A program made the translations under genes and the position numbers. From the NCBI RefSeq assembly GCF_000772085.1, contig NZ_CP009755.1, positions 3,348,001 to 3,412,000 on the forward strand: a stretch of 64,000 nucleotides of DNA, in the 5' to 3' direction. The DNA is from Curtobacterium sp. MR_MD2014 (GTDB lineage Bacteria; Actinomycetota; Actinomycetes; Actinomycetales; Microbacteriaceae). The notes under the pieces are model-generated. The model worked only from the letters and a program-made list of their open reading frames with translations, did not search any database and was not told the DNA's origin. Positions within the stretch are counted from its first letter, which is position 1, and each line of letters opens with the position of its first letter. Shown in pieces: positions 1 through 9,389 of the stretch.

Positions 1-127
1 CCGTGCGGGCACCACCGCCGATCGTGTCGTTCCGCTCGACGACCTCGACCGACAGCCCGGCCCGCGCGAGCGTCACCGCCGCCGCGAGTCCGTTCGGTCC
101 GGCACCGACGACCACCGCATCAACCAT
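1..127 (-). CDS. FAD-dependent oxidoreductase, N-terminal fragment (phytoene-dehydrogenase-like)
   Basis: Only the first 42 codons are present; the gene runs off the left edge. The protein opens with [17 protein letters not shown], the GxGxxG dinucleotide-binding motif of a Rossmann fold, followed by an acidic strand end (VEVVERN) and IGGGAR, as in the amine-oxidase/phytoene-dehydrogenase-like family. The substrate cannot be told from this piece. A TAGGCT -10 element (135-140, read on the minus strand) ends 7 nt before the ATG, so the mRNA is probably leaderless. It could be a carotenoid desaturase, but the generic PYROXD2-like class is at least as likely. Confidence 0.8.
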   Translation of the reverse strand, partial: MVDAVVVGAGPNGLAAAVTLARAGLSVEVVERNDTIGGGART

Positions 128-163
128 GTGCCCGAGCCTAGGGACGCGCGCCCCCGCGGGCGG

Positions 164-880
164 TCAGATGACCGTCCGACCCGCCTGCAGCGCCTCGTCG
201 CGACGATCGAGCACGGCGTCGATGCGACTCGACGCGACGATGAGTCGCTCGGCGTCCCGGCTCACGGCCCCCGCGATCCTGGCGATGTCGTCACGGATGT
301 GCCCCAGCGGGGCGGTGTGGATCGGCTCGTGGTGCGCGAGGCGGTTGCGGAACCGGCGGACGTCGTCGAGCAAGCGGTGCAGACCCTTGCGGCGGAGCGT
401 GCCGCGGTGCGGGAACGCCGTCGTCAGGCGCGGTTGCCAGAGCACGGTCTCGTAGCTGAGGGTCGGGTGGCGAGGCACCCCGGCGTCGGTCAACCCGACC
501 CAGAACCCGAAGCTCGTCGCGGCGACGACCTGGTCGGCGGTCGGTCGGGCGAAGCCTCGTCGCATCAGCGTGTCCGTGGCACCGTCGACGGCGCGGCGCT
601 CTCGCGGCATGAGGTGCACCGCTTCGTCGTTCCACCAGTCGTCGTTCCGTCCAGCACGCAGGGCGTCGTGCATCGCGTTCCGCACGGCGACCTCGAGCAC
701 GGCGATCGGACCCCAGAACGCGGCGGTCATCTCGATGTTCCAGGCGTAGAGCCGGAGAGCGCCAGCTCGATCACCGTCGCACGCGGCGAGGTAGGGGCAC
801 AGACGGGCAGCGCTGAAGAGGCGCGGGAGGCCCGCGAGTGCGGCGATGTCCAGCGCATCGACGGCTGCCCGACCGGTCAC
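164..880 (-). CDS. Abi-like protein with HEPN RNase motif
   Basis: This 238-residue protein looks like the Abi_2/AbiD-F-like family widespread in actinobacteria. Visible family features are a CPYLAACDGD segment near residue 28, LYAWN near 44, and an EVAVRNAM helix near 63. Near the C-terminus it has RFRNRLAHHEP, where Arg178-Asn179 and His183 form the RxxxxH motif of HEPN ribonucleases. Known Abi_2 members act in phage abortive infection or as toxin-like proteins, but many chromosomal copies have no tested role. The GTG start is preceded by a good GGGGGAG ribosome site. No antitoxin-like partner lies next to it, so a defence role is inference. Confidence 0.7.
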   Translation of the reverse strand: MTGRAAVDALDIAALAGLPRLFSAARLCPYLAACDGDRAGALRLYAWNIEMTAAFWGPIAVLEVAVRNAMHDALRAGRNDDWWNDEAVHLMPRERRAVDGATDTLMRRGFARPTADQVVAATSFGFWVGLTDAGVPRHPTLSYETVLWQPRLTTAFPHRGTLRRKGLHRLLDDVRRFRNRLAHHEPIHTAPLGHIRDDIARIAGAVSRDAERLIVASSRIDAVLDRRDEALQAGRTVI

Positions 881-1005
881 ATCAACTCCCCCGGAGACGA
901 CGATCGCCCCAGGAGTCCGGCGGTGCCGAATGGTCCTGGGGCGTTACACCTCTACCGTAGACGAACCTCGGTGGTACATCAAGTACCAGTCCTGCACTCC
1001 CGTCG

Positions 1006-2084
<1,079 letters not shown>

Positions 2085-2132
2085 CGCAGCGTTCGTCCCG
2101 CCGGGGGCCCGGCGGAGCACCGCCGAGGACCG

Positions 2133-2660
2133 TCAGGTCAACAGCCCGTACACCGCCACGTCGACCCGTCGGGGCCCGAGCGGGAGCGCGCTGCGCAGCG
2201 TCCCCTCGTGCACGAACCCGAGCCGCTCGGCCAGCGCCCGGCTCCGGGCGTTGTCGACGCCGGTGCGGACCTCCACCCGGGCACTCCCCCGCTCGCGCGC
2301 GACCTCGAGCAGTGCAGAAGCGGCCCGTCGGACGATGCCGCGCCCCTCGTACCGCTCGTCGATCCAGTAGCCGAGCGACGCCTGGCCCAGGTACGGGTCG
2401 AGCGCGAGCGACACCGAGCCGACGATGCTCCCGTCCACCCGGACGACGCACGGCACCGCCCGGTCCATCGCGTACTGCCCGAGCAGCTGCTCCGTGTGCA
2501 GGACGAGCGAGTCCCGGGAGACCGGCGCCCAGGCCCACGGTTCCGCGGCCCGGAGGCGTGCGAGGTTGGCCTGCACCAGGTCGTGGACGGCGTCGACGGT
2601 GCTCAGGTCGCGCAGCGTGAGCGTGCACCCGTCGCCGAGGTCCCGTCCCGAAGCCGCCAC
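2133..2660 (-). CDS. GNAT-family N-acetyltransferase (RimJ/RimL-like)
   Basis: About 175 residues with the layout of ribosomal-protein-type GNAT enzymes. The mid region has VGSVSLALDPYLGQASLGYWID, then the acetyl-CoA pyrophosphate-binding loop RYEGRGIVRRA, then the VDNARSRALAERLGF motif typical of RimJ/RimL enzymes, which acetylate N-terminal amines or small molecules. The substrate is unknown. I chose the GTG at 2660 because a TAGTCT -10 (2668-2673, minus strand) ends 7 nt before it. A longer reading would translate part of the octamer repeat just upstream. Confidence 0.8.
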   Translation of the reverse strand: MAASGRDLGDGCTLTLRDLSTVDAVHDLVQANLARLRAAEPWAWAPVSRDSLVLHTEQLLGQYAMDRAVPCVVRVDGSIVGSVSLALDPYLGQASLGYWIDERYEGRGIVRRAASALLEVARERGSARVEVRTGVDNARSRALAERLGFVHEGTLRSALPLGPRRVDVAVYGLLT

Positions 2661-2702
2661 GCGTCCGAGACTATGCACGCGGCGTGCGCGCCGTCCGGAG
2701 CC

Positions 2703-2750
2703 GGCCACGCGGCCACGCGGCCACGCGGCCACGCGGCCACGCGGCCACGC
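2703..2750. repeat. Six perfect tandem copies of GGCCACGC
   Basis: Six head-to-tail copies of the 8-mer GGCCACGC occupy 48 bp, 43 bp upstream of the acetyltransferase start and beyond its predicted -10. An 8-bp unit is not a multiple of three, so the tract is unlikely to be coding. Copy number would be expected to vary by slippage and could change promoter spacing or strength for the acetyltransferase. Confidence 0.9.
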
Positions 2751-2806
2751 GCTCGACGCGATGCAGCCCGTCCGGAGCTCGCGAGCAGCGACGCGACCCC
2801 GCGGAC

Positions 2807-2847
2807 GACGGGAGGCGCGGTGCCCACCGGCACCGCGCCTCCCGTCC
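2807..2847. terminator. Conserved palindrome, copy 1; terminator of the osmoprotectant operon
   Basis: An inverted repeat with outer arms GACGGGAGG / CCTCCCGTC and upper stem CGCGGTGCC / GGCACCGCG. It lies 40 bp past the stop codon of the osmoprotectant-binding protein, where a terminator is expected. It lacks a T-tract. It is one of about twelve related copies in the window. Confidence 0.75.
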
Positions 2848-2886
2848 GACAGGTCACCCGGTTCGCCCGGACGACCGAGTCACCCG

Positions 2887-3990
2887 TCAGGGCGCCGTGA
2901 TGAAGCCCTTGTCCACCATCCAGTCGAAGGCGACGTCCGCCGGCTCGCGGCCCTCGACGTCGACCTGGCGGTTCAGCTCCTGCAGCGCCTCGTCCGTGAG
3001 CTCCGGCGAGATCTGGTCGTACACGTCACGGAGCTGCGGGTACTCCTCGAGCGTCTCGGAGTCGATCACGGGTGCGACGTTGTACGCCGGGAAGAACCCG
3101 CGGTCGTCCTCGAGCACGGTCAGGCCGAGCGACTTGATGCGGCCGTCGGTCGTGAAGACCTCGCCGAAGTTGCACTTGCCCCGGTCGGTCGCGGTGTAGA
3201 CCGTGCCGGTGTCGAGGATGCTGACGTTCGACGTCGGCACGCCGTTCTCGCCGGACCCGCCGAGCTCCAGGCCGTACTTCTCGAGCATCGGCTTGAAGCC
3301 GTCCGCACGCGAGTTGAACTCCGACTCGACGCAGAAGGTCCGCTGGTCGACCGGCAGCTTCGTGATGTCCGACAGCGTCTTCACGTCGTCGAGCTCGGAC
3401 ACCGCCTCGTCGCGCACGGCGAACGCGTAGGTGTTGTTCATCGGCGCCGGTTCGAGCCAGGTCAACCCGTTGCCGGCGTCCTCGTCCTTGACCGCCTGCC
3501 ACTGCTCGGTCTTGTCGGGGATCCCCTGCTCGTGCGCCATGAACGTGAGCCAGGCGGTGCCCGTGTACTCGTACGTGAAGTCCGCGCCGTGCGAGGTCAT
3601 CAGCTCGCGCACCGCGACGGACCCCGGCACGTTCGTCTCGTCGGTGACGTCGAACCCGGCCGCCTTGGCGGCGAGGACGGCGATCTTGCCGAGGACGAGC
3701 TGCTCCGTGAAGTTCTTCGACGTCACGGTCAGCTTCGCGTCGTCCGGCAGGTCGTCGATCCGCTGGATCGATCCCGGCGCGGCACCCGGCACGAAGGACG
3801 CGGCCGGCTGCAGGCCGCAGCCGGTCAGGACGAGGGCGCTCGCCCCCGCGACGGCGGCGGCGGCCACCCAGCGGCGACCGGTGGACGGACGGGAGGCGCG
3901 GCGGGCGCCCGTCCCGTCGGTGCGGCGGGCGCGACGTACGCCCTGCTCGCGGGTCGTCTCGTCGGCGTGCGTCGTGTCGTCGGGCGTCAT
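2887..3990 (-). CDS. Osmoprotectant ABC transporter substrate-binding lipoprotein (OpuC/ProX-like)
   Basis: A 367-residue binding protein of the glycine betaine/choline/carnitine class. The N-terminus has a long basic cytoplasmic lead, then a hydrophobic segment ending in the lipobox LTGC (about residues 54-57), so it is predicted to be lipid-anchored outside the membrane. The mature part begins with LTVTSKNFTEQLVLGKI, the family's hallmark opening of the ligand-binding domain, and contains YEYTGTAW. It is the last gene of a four-gene operon and its ATG overlaps the stop of the upstream permease by 4 nt. The exact ligand cannot be read from sequence. Confidence 0.92.
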   Translation of the reverse strand: MTPDDTTHADETTREQGVRRARRTDGTGARRASRPSTGRRWVAAAAVAGASALVLTGCGLQPAASFVPGAAPGSIQRIDDLPDDAKLTVTSKNFTEQLVLGKIAVLAAKAAGFDVTDETNVPGSVAVRELMTSHGADFTYEYTGTAWLTFMAHEQGIPDKTEQWQAVKDEDAGNGLTWLEPAPMNNTYAFAVRDEAVSELDDVKTLSDITKLPVDQRTFCVESEFNSRADGFKPMLEKYGLELGGSGENGVPTSNVSILDTGTVYTATDRGKCNFGEVFTTDGRIKSLGLTVLEDDRGFFPAYNVAPVIDSETLEEYPQLRDVYDQISPELTDEALQELNRQVDVEGREPADVAFDWMVDKGFITAP

Positions 3991-4766
3991 CGGAGTCCCT
4001 TCGGTCGTGCGACCGTCTCGACCACGCGGCCGATCCAGTCGATGGTCAGGGCGAGGAGCGCCACCAGGAGCGCTCCGGAGACGAGCACCTTCGGCAGGAA
4101 CAGGGTCACGCCCGTGGTGATGAGGAGCCCGAGGCCACCCGCGCCGACGAAGGTCGCCAGGCTCGCGGTGCCGACGAGCAGCACCAGGGCCGTCCGGATG
4201 CCGGAGAGCATGACCGGGACCGCCAGCGGCAGTTCGACCTTGAGCAGCACGCTGAGGGCGCTCATGCCCATGCCGCGGCCGGCCTCGACGAGCCGGTCGT
4301 CGACGCTCTGCACACCGAGCATGGTGTTCCGGAGCACCGGCAGGATCGCGTAGAGCACGAGGGCGACGACCGCCGACCAGCTGTTCAGGCCGAGCCAGGC
4401 CGCGAGCAGCACGATGAGCCCGACCGCGGGGGCCGCCTGTCCGAAGTTCGCGACGGCGATGACCGTGGTGCTCGCCCGCCGGAAGGGCCCGCGGGTGAGC
4501 AGGACCCCGAGCGGGATGCCGATCACGAGCACGAGCACGGTGGCCTGGAGCGTCAGGACGAGGTGCTGTCCGGTGAGCTCGAGGATGCCCGACGGGTTGA
4601 GGGTCGAGCGCTCGGTGGCACTGAGGTCCGCGGTGTTCAGCCAGAGGACCCAGGCGGCCAGGACCACCAGGATCGCGATCGGCTGGACGAGCAGGCCCTT
4701 CCAGGGGGTGCGCTGCGCGGTGCCCGGGCCGGCTGCGGCGGGCGCGTCGGTCGCGACGGCGGTCAC
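3987..4766 (-). CDS. Osmoprotectant ABC transporter permease (OpuCB/OpuCD-like)
   Basis: A 259-residue permease with about six membrane helices after a 25-residue cytoplasmic lead. The cytoplasmic EAA-type loop is visible as VEAGRGMGMSALSVLLKVEL, followed by PLAVPVMLSGIRTA, which docks on the ATPase. Family members form the channel for betaine-type solutes. It overlaps its neighbours by 4 nt on each side (ATGA junctions), so translation is probably coupled. It pairs with the second permease at 6027-6674. Confidence 0.92.
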   Translation of the reverse strand: MTAVATDAPAAAGPGTAQRTPWKGLLVQPIAILVVLAAWVLWLNTADLSATERSTLNPSGILELTGQHLVLTLQATVLVLVIGIPLGVLLTRGPFRRASTTVIAVANFGQAAPAVGLIVLLAAWLGLNSWSAVVALVLYAILPVLRNTMLGVQSVDDRLVEAGRGMGMSALSVLLKVELPLAVPVMLSGIRTALVLLVGTASLATFVGAGGLGLLITTGVTLFLPKVLVSGALLVALLALTIDWIGRVVETVARPKGLR

Positions 4767-6040
4767 AGGTCCTCCCCGGACGTCGCGACCGTCGGGGCCA
4801 CGGGCGAGGACGGCAGGGTCTCGATCGGGTTCGTGTTCGTACCGACCGGCGTGTACGCCTGCTCGTCCGCGGCGGCCGCACGGGACCGGGTGATGGCCTC
4901 CATGACGGTCTCGACGGTGATGACGCCGCGGAAGGCGTCACGGCGCCCCGTGACGAGCGCGGCACCGGCGCTCGAGACGAGCATGGTGTCGAGCGCGTCG
5001 TTGAGCGTCGCCCCCTCGCCCACGACGGGCAGGGCGGGGTCGATGCCCTCCGGGATGCGGTCGAGGCGTTCGAGCTGCCGCCGGGACGGCCACCCGATCG
5101 GGCGCTGACGGCGGTCGACCACGACGGCGTGCCCGTGCCGTCCGGCCTCGTCCATGCGCTGCAGGACGGCCTTCGCCTCCTCGCCCGGCGAGCAGGTCAC
5201 GGCGTCGACGACGTCGACGTCCCGCACGCGGTTGAGGGTCAGCTGCTTGAGGCCGGCGCCGGAGCCGATGAAGTTCTCCACGAACTCGTTCGCCGGTTCG
5301 GCCAGGATCCGCTCCGGGGTGTCGTACTGCACGATGTGCGCACCCTCGGTGAAGATCACGATCCAGTCGCCCAGCTTCACGGCCTCGTCGAAGTCGTGGC
5401 TGACGATGACGATCGTCTTGTGCAGTTCCTCCTGGATGCGCAGCAGCTCGTCCTGCAGGCGCTGCCGGGTGATCGGGTCGACGGCGCCGAACGGCTCGTC
5501 CATCAGCAGGACGGGCGGGTCCGCGGCGAGCGCCCGGGCGACACCGACGCGCTGCTGCTGGCCGCCGGAGAGCTCGCGGGGGAAGCGGTCGCGGTAGGTG
5601 GCCGGGTCGAGCGAGACCAGGTCGAGGAGCTCGTCGACGCGGGCGGCGATCTTCTCCTTCGACCAGCCGAGCATCTTCGGGACGATCCCGATGTTCGCCG
5701 CGACGGTCATGTGCGGGAAGAGGCCGCCGGCCTGGATGACGTAGCCCATGCGTCGGCGGAGCTCGTCGGCGTCGATGCCGGTGACGTCCTCGTCCCCGAC
5801 GACGATGCGGCCCTCGGTGGGTTCGATGAGCCGGTTGATCATCTTCAGCGTGGTGGTCTTGCCGCAGCCGGACGGGCCGACGAGCATGACGATCTTGCCG
5901 GCCGGGATCTCGAGCGTGATGCCGTCGACGGCGGGCTTCTGCTGGCCCGGGTACCGCTTGGTGACCTCGTCGAGCAGGATGCTGCGGCCGGTGACGTCGC
6001 CCTCGGGGGCGGTGGTGGTGGCGGAGTCAGTGCTGGACAC
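4763..6040 (-). CDS. Osmoprotectant ABC transporter ATP-binding protein with CBS domains (OpuCA-like)
   Basis: A 425-residue ATPase. Walker A is GPSGCGKTT (55-63), the signature is LSGGQQQRV (157-165), Walker B is VLLMDEP (177-183) and the H-loop His is about residue 215. The C-terminal 150 residues form a CBS pair, which in OpuA/OpuC relatives senses ionic strength or c-di-AMP and gates transport. The first CBS begins near VVDAVTCSPGEEAKAVL. The start overlaps the preceding permease by 14 nt. It powers uptake of quaternary-amine osmolytes. Confidence 0.93.
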   Translation of the reverse strand: MSSTDSATTTAPEGDVTGRSILLDEVTKRYPGQQKPAVDGITLEIPAGKIVMLVGPSGCGKTTTLKMINRLIEPTEGRIVVGDEDVTGIDADELRRRMGYVIQAGGLFPHMTVAANIGIVPKMLGWSKEKIAARVDELLDLVSLDPATYRDRFPRELSGGQQQRVGVARALAADPPVLLMDEPFGAVDPITRQRLQDELLRIQEELHKTIVIVSHDFDEAVKLGDWIVIFTEGAHIVQYDTPERILAEPANEFVENFIGSGAGLKQLTLNRVRDVDVVDAVTCSPGEEAKAVLQRMDEAGRHGHAVVVDRRQRPIGWPSRRQLERLDRIPEGIDPALPVVGEGATLNDALDTMLVSSAGAALVTGRRDAFRGVITVETVMEAITRSRAAAADEQAYTPVGTNTNPIETLPSSPVAPTVATSGEDL

Positions 6041-6674
6041 GGATACCTCTCGGGGTGGTCAGGCGGCCGAGGCCGATGAGGAGCAGGTCGAGGACGAGGG
6101 CGAGCAGGACGACCCCGACCACCCCGACGACGACGGAGTTCAGGGCGTTGGCGCCGCCGAGGCGGGACAGGCCGGAGAAGATGAAGCCACCGAGGCCGGG
6201 GCCGAGCGCGTAGGCGGCGATCGCGGCGATGCCCATCACCATCTGCGCGGACACCCGCACGCCGCTCAGGATGATCGGCCACGCCATCGGCAGCTCGACC
6301 TGCAGCAGGGTGCGCATCCGGCTCATGCCGATCCCCCGCGCCGACTCGACGACCGTCGGCGGGATCTCGGCGAGGCCGACCACCGCGTTCCGCAGGATCG
6401 GCAGCGTGGCGAAGAACACGACCGTGACGACGGACGGCACGACGCCGAACCCGAGCGGCACGATGAGCAGACCGATCACGGCGAACGACGGCAGGGTCAG
6501 CCCGACGGCGGACACCCCGTTCGCGATCGAGGTCAGCTGCGGACTGCGGTAGACGAGTGCTGCGAGCACCACGGCGATGAGCGTGGCGAGCACGGTGCAC
6601 TGGACGACCAGTGAGAAGTGCTGCCACGACGAGAACCAGATCTGGTCCCATCGCTCCACGACGTACTGGAACAC
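6027..6674 (-). CDS. Osmoprotectant ABC transporter permease, first gene of the operon
   Basis: A 215-residue permease, shorter than its partner at 3987-4766. The EAA-type loop is VESARGIGMSRMRTLLQVEL, followed by PMAWPIILSGVRV. I chose the GTG at 6674 because a strong purine-rich ribosome site (GGGAGGGG) lies 8-12 nt upstream; a longer in-frame reading would add Cys- and Arg-rich residues not expected in the family. It leads the operon permease-ATPase-permease-binding protein, so the promoter should lie in 6675-6880. Confidence 0.9.
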   Translation of the reverse strand: MFQYVVERWDQIWFSSWQHFSLVVQCTVLATLIAVVLAALVYRSPQLTSIANGVSAVGLTLPSFAVIGLLIVPLGFGVVPSVVTVVFFATLPILRNAVVGLAEIPPTVVESARGIGMSRMRTLLQVELPMAWPIILSGVRVSAQMVMGIAAIAAYALGPGLGGFIFSGLSRLGGANALNSVVVGVVGVVLLALVLDLLLIGLGRLTTPRGIRVQH

Positions 6675-6972
6675 GGTTGGGCGCCCCTCCCTGGTCGGCC
6701 GAACGCCCCACCGGACGGGGCACGAACTCGACCGACCGTACGCAGGGGTCGGGGTACTTGACCAACGGCAAACGTCCGATCCGTGCAGTTCCTGCAATTT
6801 CGCGCAGGAAGAAACCCCAGTTCAGCGGGCGAGGGAGCGGTGTCACCTGGGAGAACGGTAACGATGTCGAGCAGCGGTCGGCTACTGCGGGATCCTGCCC
6901 GCAGCGGGGACGACCCGCCGCACGGGGTACGACGGGTCGTCCGGTGGGACCCGGGACGGTCCGGCTCCCCGA
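6675..6972. other. Intergenic region carrying the osmoprotectant operon promoter
   Basis: This 298-base stretch holds no convincing gene. Read on the minus strand it contains the 5' region of the osmoprotectant operon, including a relatively AT-rich segment near 6745-6830. Two perfect stem-loops at 6885-6904 and 6909-6941 sit just past the stop of the DUF6197-like gene and probably end its transcript. Confidence 0.6.
6885..6941 (-). terminator. Two adjacent stem-loops after the DUF6197-like gene
   Basis: The first hairpin is CTGCGGG-6 nt-CCCGCAG (6885-6904). The second is GACGACCCG-15 nt-CGGGTCGTC (6909-6941). Both arms are perfect. They begin 32 bp downstream of the stop codon of the minus-strand gene at 6973. 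No T-run follows, as is usual in this genome. Confidence 0.6.
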
Positions 6973-7593
6973 TCAGGTCGGCAGGGGGACGCGTCGGGCG
7001 GCGACCCGCTCGGCCTCGTGCACGGCGACCCGCTCCGCGGTGAGGAGCAGCGACGCGACCTCGGCAGCGCTCCGCCCGGGTCGGTCGTTCCAGGTGGTGA
7101 GGTCGCGGACCCGGGCCATCCGGACGTCCGGCGCCGGGCACCAGACCACCGGTCGCCCCTCGTCGGCGGCCAGGGCGTGCCACACCAGGTCGAGGGCCCG
7201 CTGCACCGGCTGCGAGTGCACGACCTGCGGGCCACCCGCCGCCGAGACGACGGCCCCCACCAGGCAGGCGGCGACGAGCGGTCGGCCCTGGGCGGCGAGC
7301 GCCGCAGCACTCGACGCCTTGCGCAGGCGTCCGTGCTCGTCGAGGTAGGCGAACCAGGAGTGTTGGATCCACCCCTGCTCGACGACGCCCCGTGCGCCGG
7401 TGAGCAGCCGTTGCAGGTCGTCGAGCTCGTGCAGGTGGGCGACCAGCCGTCGGTCGCGGGCTGCCGCGCGCCGGACGGCCAGGCGGTCGAGCAGACCACG
7501 GAGACCGGTGCGACGGACGGCGTCGGGTCGGGCGGACGGGGCGGGAGAGGCGTCGGTGTCGACGTCGTGCGGGACGCGGAACTCGAGGGTCAT
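6973..7593 (-). CDS. DUF6197-like protein of unknown function
   Basis: A 206-residue soluble protein. The part from about residue 60 resembles the DUF6197 family: a helix ending ARGVVEQGWIQHSW, then AACLVGAVVSAAG, and a C-terminal WNDRPGRSAAEVASLLLTAE. The first 50 residues are basic and Pro/Ala-rich and may be disordered. The function of the family is not established. A GGAGGGG ribosome site precedes the ATG, so this is a leadered gene with its own promoter. Confidence 0.65.
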   Translation of the reverse strand: MTLEFRVPHDVDTDASPAPSARPDAVRRTGLRGLLDRLAVRRAAARDRRLVAHLHELDDLQRLLTGARGVVEQGWIQHSWFAYLDEHGRLRKASSAAALAAQGRPLVAACLVGAVVSAAGGPQVVHSQPVQRALDLVWHALAADEGRPVVWCPAPDVRMARVRDLTTWNDRPGRSAAEVASLLLTAERVAVHEAERVAARRVPLPT

Positions 7594-7650
7594 CAGGCCC
7601 CTCCGATCTCCAGTGCACGGACAGGTGAGGGAACGGTAACCCCTGCGGGC

Positions 7651-8529
7651 TCAGCCGTCCAGCACCGCGTCGATCGCCCGGGCCGCGACCGTCCGGAACG
7701 CGTCGTCGTCCGTCACGGCGAGCGCCGACGCGATCGACACAGCCCACCCGCGCGCCCGGGTCCAGGTGGCGGGGTCCGCGTCGACGAGCGACGCGAACGT
7801 CCGCCCGCCGGCGTCGTCGAGCGTCAACCACCGGGTGGCGAGGTCGACCGCCGGGTCGCCCGCGGTCAGGTCACCGAAGTCGACCACGGCCGACAGGCCT
7901 CGGTCACCGAGCGGCGTCGGCTCGACGAGCAGGTTGAACGGGTGCAGGTCACCGTGCACCCAGACGGGAGGCCCGACGTGCGTCGGCGCACCGGCAGCGG
8001 TCCGCCAGAGCGTGGCCAGCTCCACGGCGCGGGGCACGTCGTCCGTCGCCAGTCGCGTCGTCACGGCCTCGCTCCGCGTCGCGAGCGGGACGGCGCGGAC
8101 CGGGTTCGCGGGGGCGTCCGCCGGTGCCGGCACGTGCAGGCGGGTCACGACGGCGGCGAGGTCCCGTGCCACCCGGACGCCCTGGGCCTGCTCACCCGCC
8201 GGTCGCCCGGGCAACCACGGCACGATGCTCCACGCCCAGGGGTAGCCGAGCGCGGGACGGCCGGTGCGGACGGGCTCCGGGACGGGTGCGGCGTCCCCCA
8301 CCAGCGCAGCGATCGTCGGCAGCCACCGCTGCTCGTGCTCGACGAGGGTGGCGGCCGCGGCGCGGCGAGGCAGCCGCACGGCCAGGGCGTCACCGGCACG
8401 GACCACGACGTTGTCCCACCCGCTCGCCACGACCCGCAGGGGCAGGTCGGCGAGGTCCGGGTGCTGGTCACGGAGCAGTGCGACGACCAGCTCGACGTCG
8501 ACGTGGAACTCGGCCGCCGGGGTGCCCAT
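7651..8529 (-). CDS. Aminoglycoside-phosphotransferase-family kinase (APH/ChoK fold)
   Basis: A 292-residue protein with the APH catalytic loop VWVHGDLHPFNLL (Asp of HGD as the base, Asn for magnesium) and the metal-binding VVDFGDLTAGDPAVDL. The N-lobe contains VVRAGDALAVRLPRR, with an Arg where many kinases carry the ATP-contacting Lys. Family members phosphorylate aminoglycosides, macrolides, choline or other small molecules; the true substrate is unknown. The ATG at 8529 is supported by a TACCCT -10 (8536-8541, minus strand) ending 6 nt upstream, implying a leaderless mRNA. Confidence 0.85.
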   Translation of the reverse strand: MGTPAAEFHVDVELVVALLRDQHPDLADLPLRVVASGWDNVVVRAGDALAVRLPRRAAAATLVEHEQRWLPTIAALVGDAAPVPEPVRTGRPALGYPWAWSIVPWLPGRPAGEQAQGVRVARDLAAVVTRLHVPAPADAPANPVRAVPLATRSEAVTTRLATDDVPRAVELATLWRTAAGAPTHVGPPVWVHGDLHPFNLLVEPTPLGDRGLSAVVDFGDLTAGDPAVDLATRWLTLDDAGGRTFASLVDADPATWTRARGWAVSIASALAVTDDDAFRTVAARAIDAVLDG

Positions 8530-8610
8530 CGGGCCAGGGTACGACGTCGTCGTCATCCCCGCGAAGTGGGGCTGCTGCGGAAACGTACTCCTTGGTATCC
8601 TCCAAGAGAA

Positions 8611-8644
8611 GCGACGTGGGTGTCCCTGGGGGGACCCGCGTCGC
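8611..8644 (-). terminator. Stem-loop after the TetR gene
   Basis: The left arm GCGACGTGGGTGTCCC pairs with GGGACCCGCGTCGC across a 4-nt loop with a 2-nt bulge. It abuts the stop codon of the TetR gene at 8645 and precedes the phosphotransferase gene on the same strand. A smaller repeat, CTTGG-6 nt-CCAAG (8590-8605), lies just beyond and could be an operator for the phosphotransferase gene. Confidence 0.6.
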
Positions 8645-9310
8645 TCAGACCTCCCCGGGGCCCTCCGGCCGGATGATCGCCACGAGTCGAGGCACCTCGG
8701 CCCGGGTCCGTTCGGTCGCCATCGCCGACAGCAGCATCGTCCAGAGCTCCTGCAGCCGGTCGTACAGGTCCGCCCGGTCGTGCAGCATGTCCGACACCAT
8801 CTGCACACCGGCGACGGCGGGGCTCACGACGTGCCCGACGAGCTCCGGGTCCCACGACGGGTCGACCTCGCCGACCTCGATCGCCCGACGGATGATGTCG
8901 GCCGTGTGGTCCACCCAGCGGCCGAACGGGTGCTCGCGCGGGATCTCCCGGGCGTTCGGGTCCGCGGCGAGCCGGAGCCCCGCACGGACCACGACCTCCC
9001 GCGTCATCTGCGTCGCCACGCCCTGCGACATCCACATCAGGGACTCCAGCGGCGATGCCGAACGCGTGGCGGCGACCTCCGCGTAGTGCCGGGAGATCTC
9101 GTCCTGCCGGGCGATCACCGCGCTGGCGATGTCGGCCTTCGACCGGAAGTGGAAGTACAGCGCCCCCTTGGTCATGCCGGCACGCTCGGCGACGCCGTCC
9201 ATCGACGCCCCGAGGTAGCCGCGCTCGTCGAACTCGGCCGCCGCGGCCTCGATGAGGGCCGCGCGCGTCGCCACCGCCCGCTCCTGCCTGATCCGGCCGT
9301 CCTGCGCCAT
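8645..9310 (-). CDS. TetR-family regulator, gamma-butyrolactone-receptor-like (ScbR type)
   Basis: A 221-residue regulator. The N-terminal helix-turn-helix contains AAAAEFDERGYLGASMDG and MTKGALYFHFRSKADI, close to the ScbR/ArpA class. The ligand domain has MTREVVVRAGLRLAADPNA, also typical of butyrolactone-receptor-like proteins. No butyrolactone synthase is visible nearby, so the ligand is unknown. A TACCAT -10 (9318-9323, minus strand) ends 7 nt before the ATG, indicating a leaderless mRNA. The co-oriented phosphotransferase gene downstream is the nearest candidate target besides itself. Confidence 0.85.
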   Translation of the reverse strand: MAQDGRIRQERAVATRAALIEAAAAEFDERGYLGASMDGVAERAGMTKGALYFHFRSKADIASAVIARQDEISRHYAEVAATRSASPLESLMWMSQGVATQMTREVVVRAGLRLAADPNAREIPREHPFGRWVDHTADIIRRAIEVGEVDPSWDPELVGHVVSPAVAGVQMVSDMLHDRADLYDRLQELWTMLLSAMATERTRAEVPRLVAIIRPEGPGEV

Positions 9311-9389
9311 GTGCTCGATGGTAGCCAGCCGGCCCCGCCCGGAGGAGGCCCTCAGGGGACCCCCCGAGCGCTGCCGTACCGTGACCGGC

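Noticed and set aside
1..127. Calling the left-edge fragment crtI and linking it to the rhodopsin operon
   Set aside because: Only the FAD-binding start is visible and the generic phytoene-dehydrogenase-like class shares it; the distance of about 56 kb gives no support.
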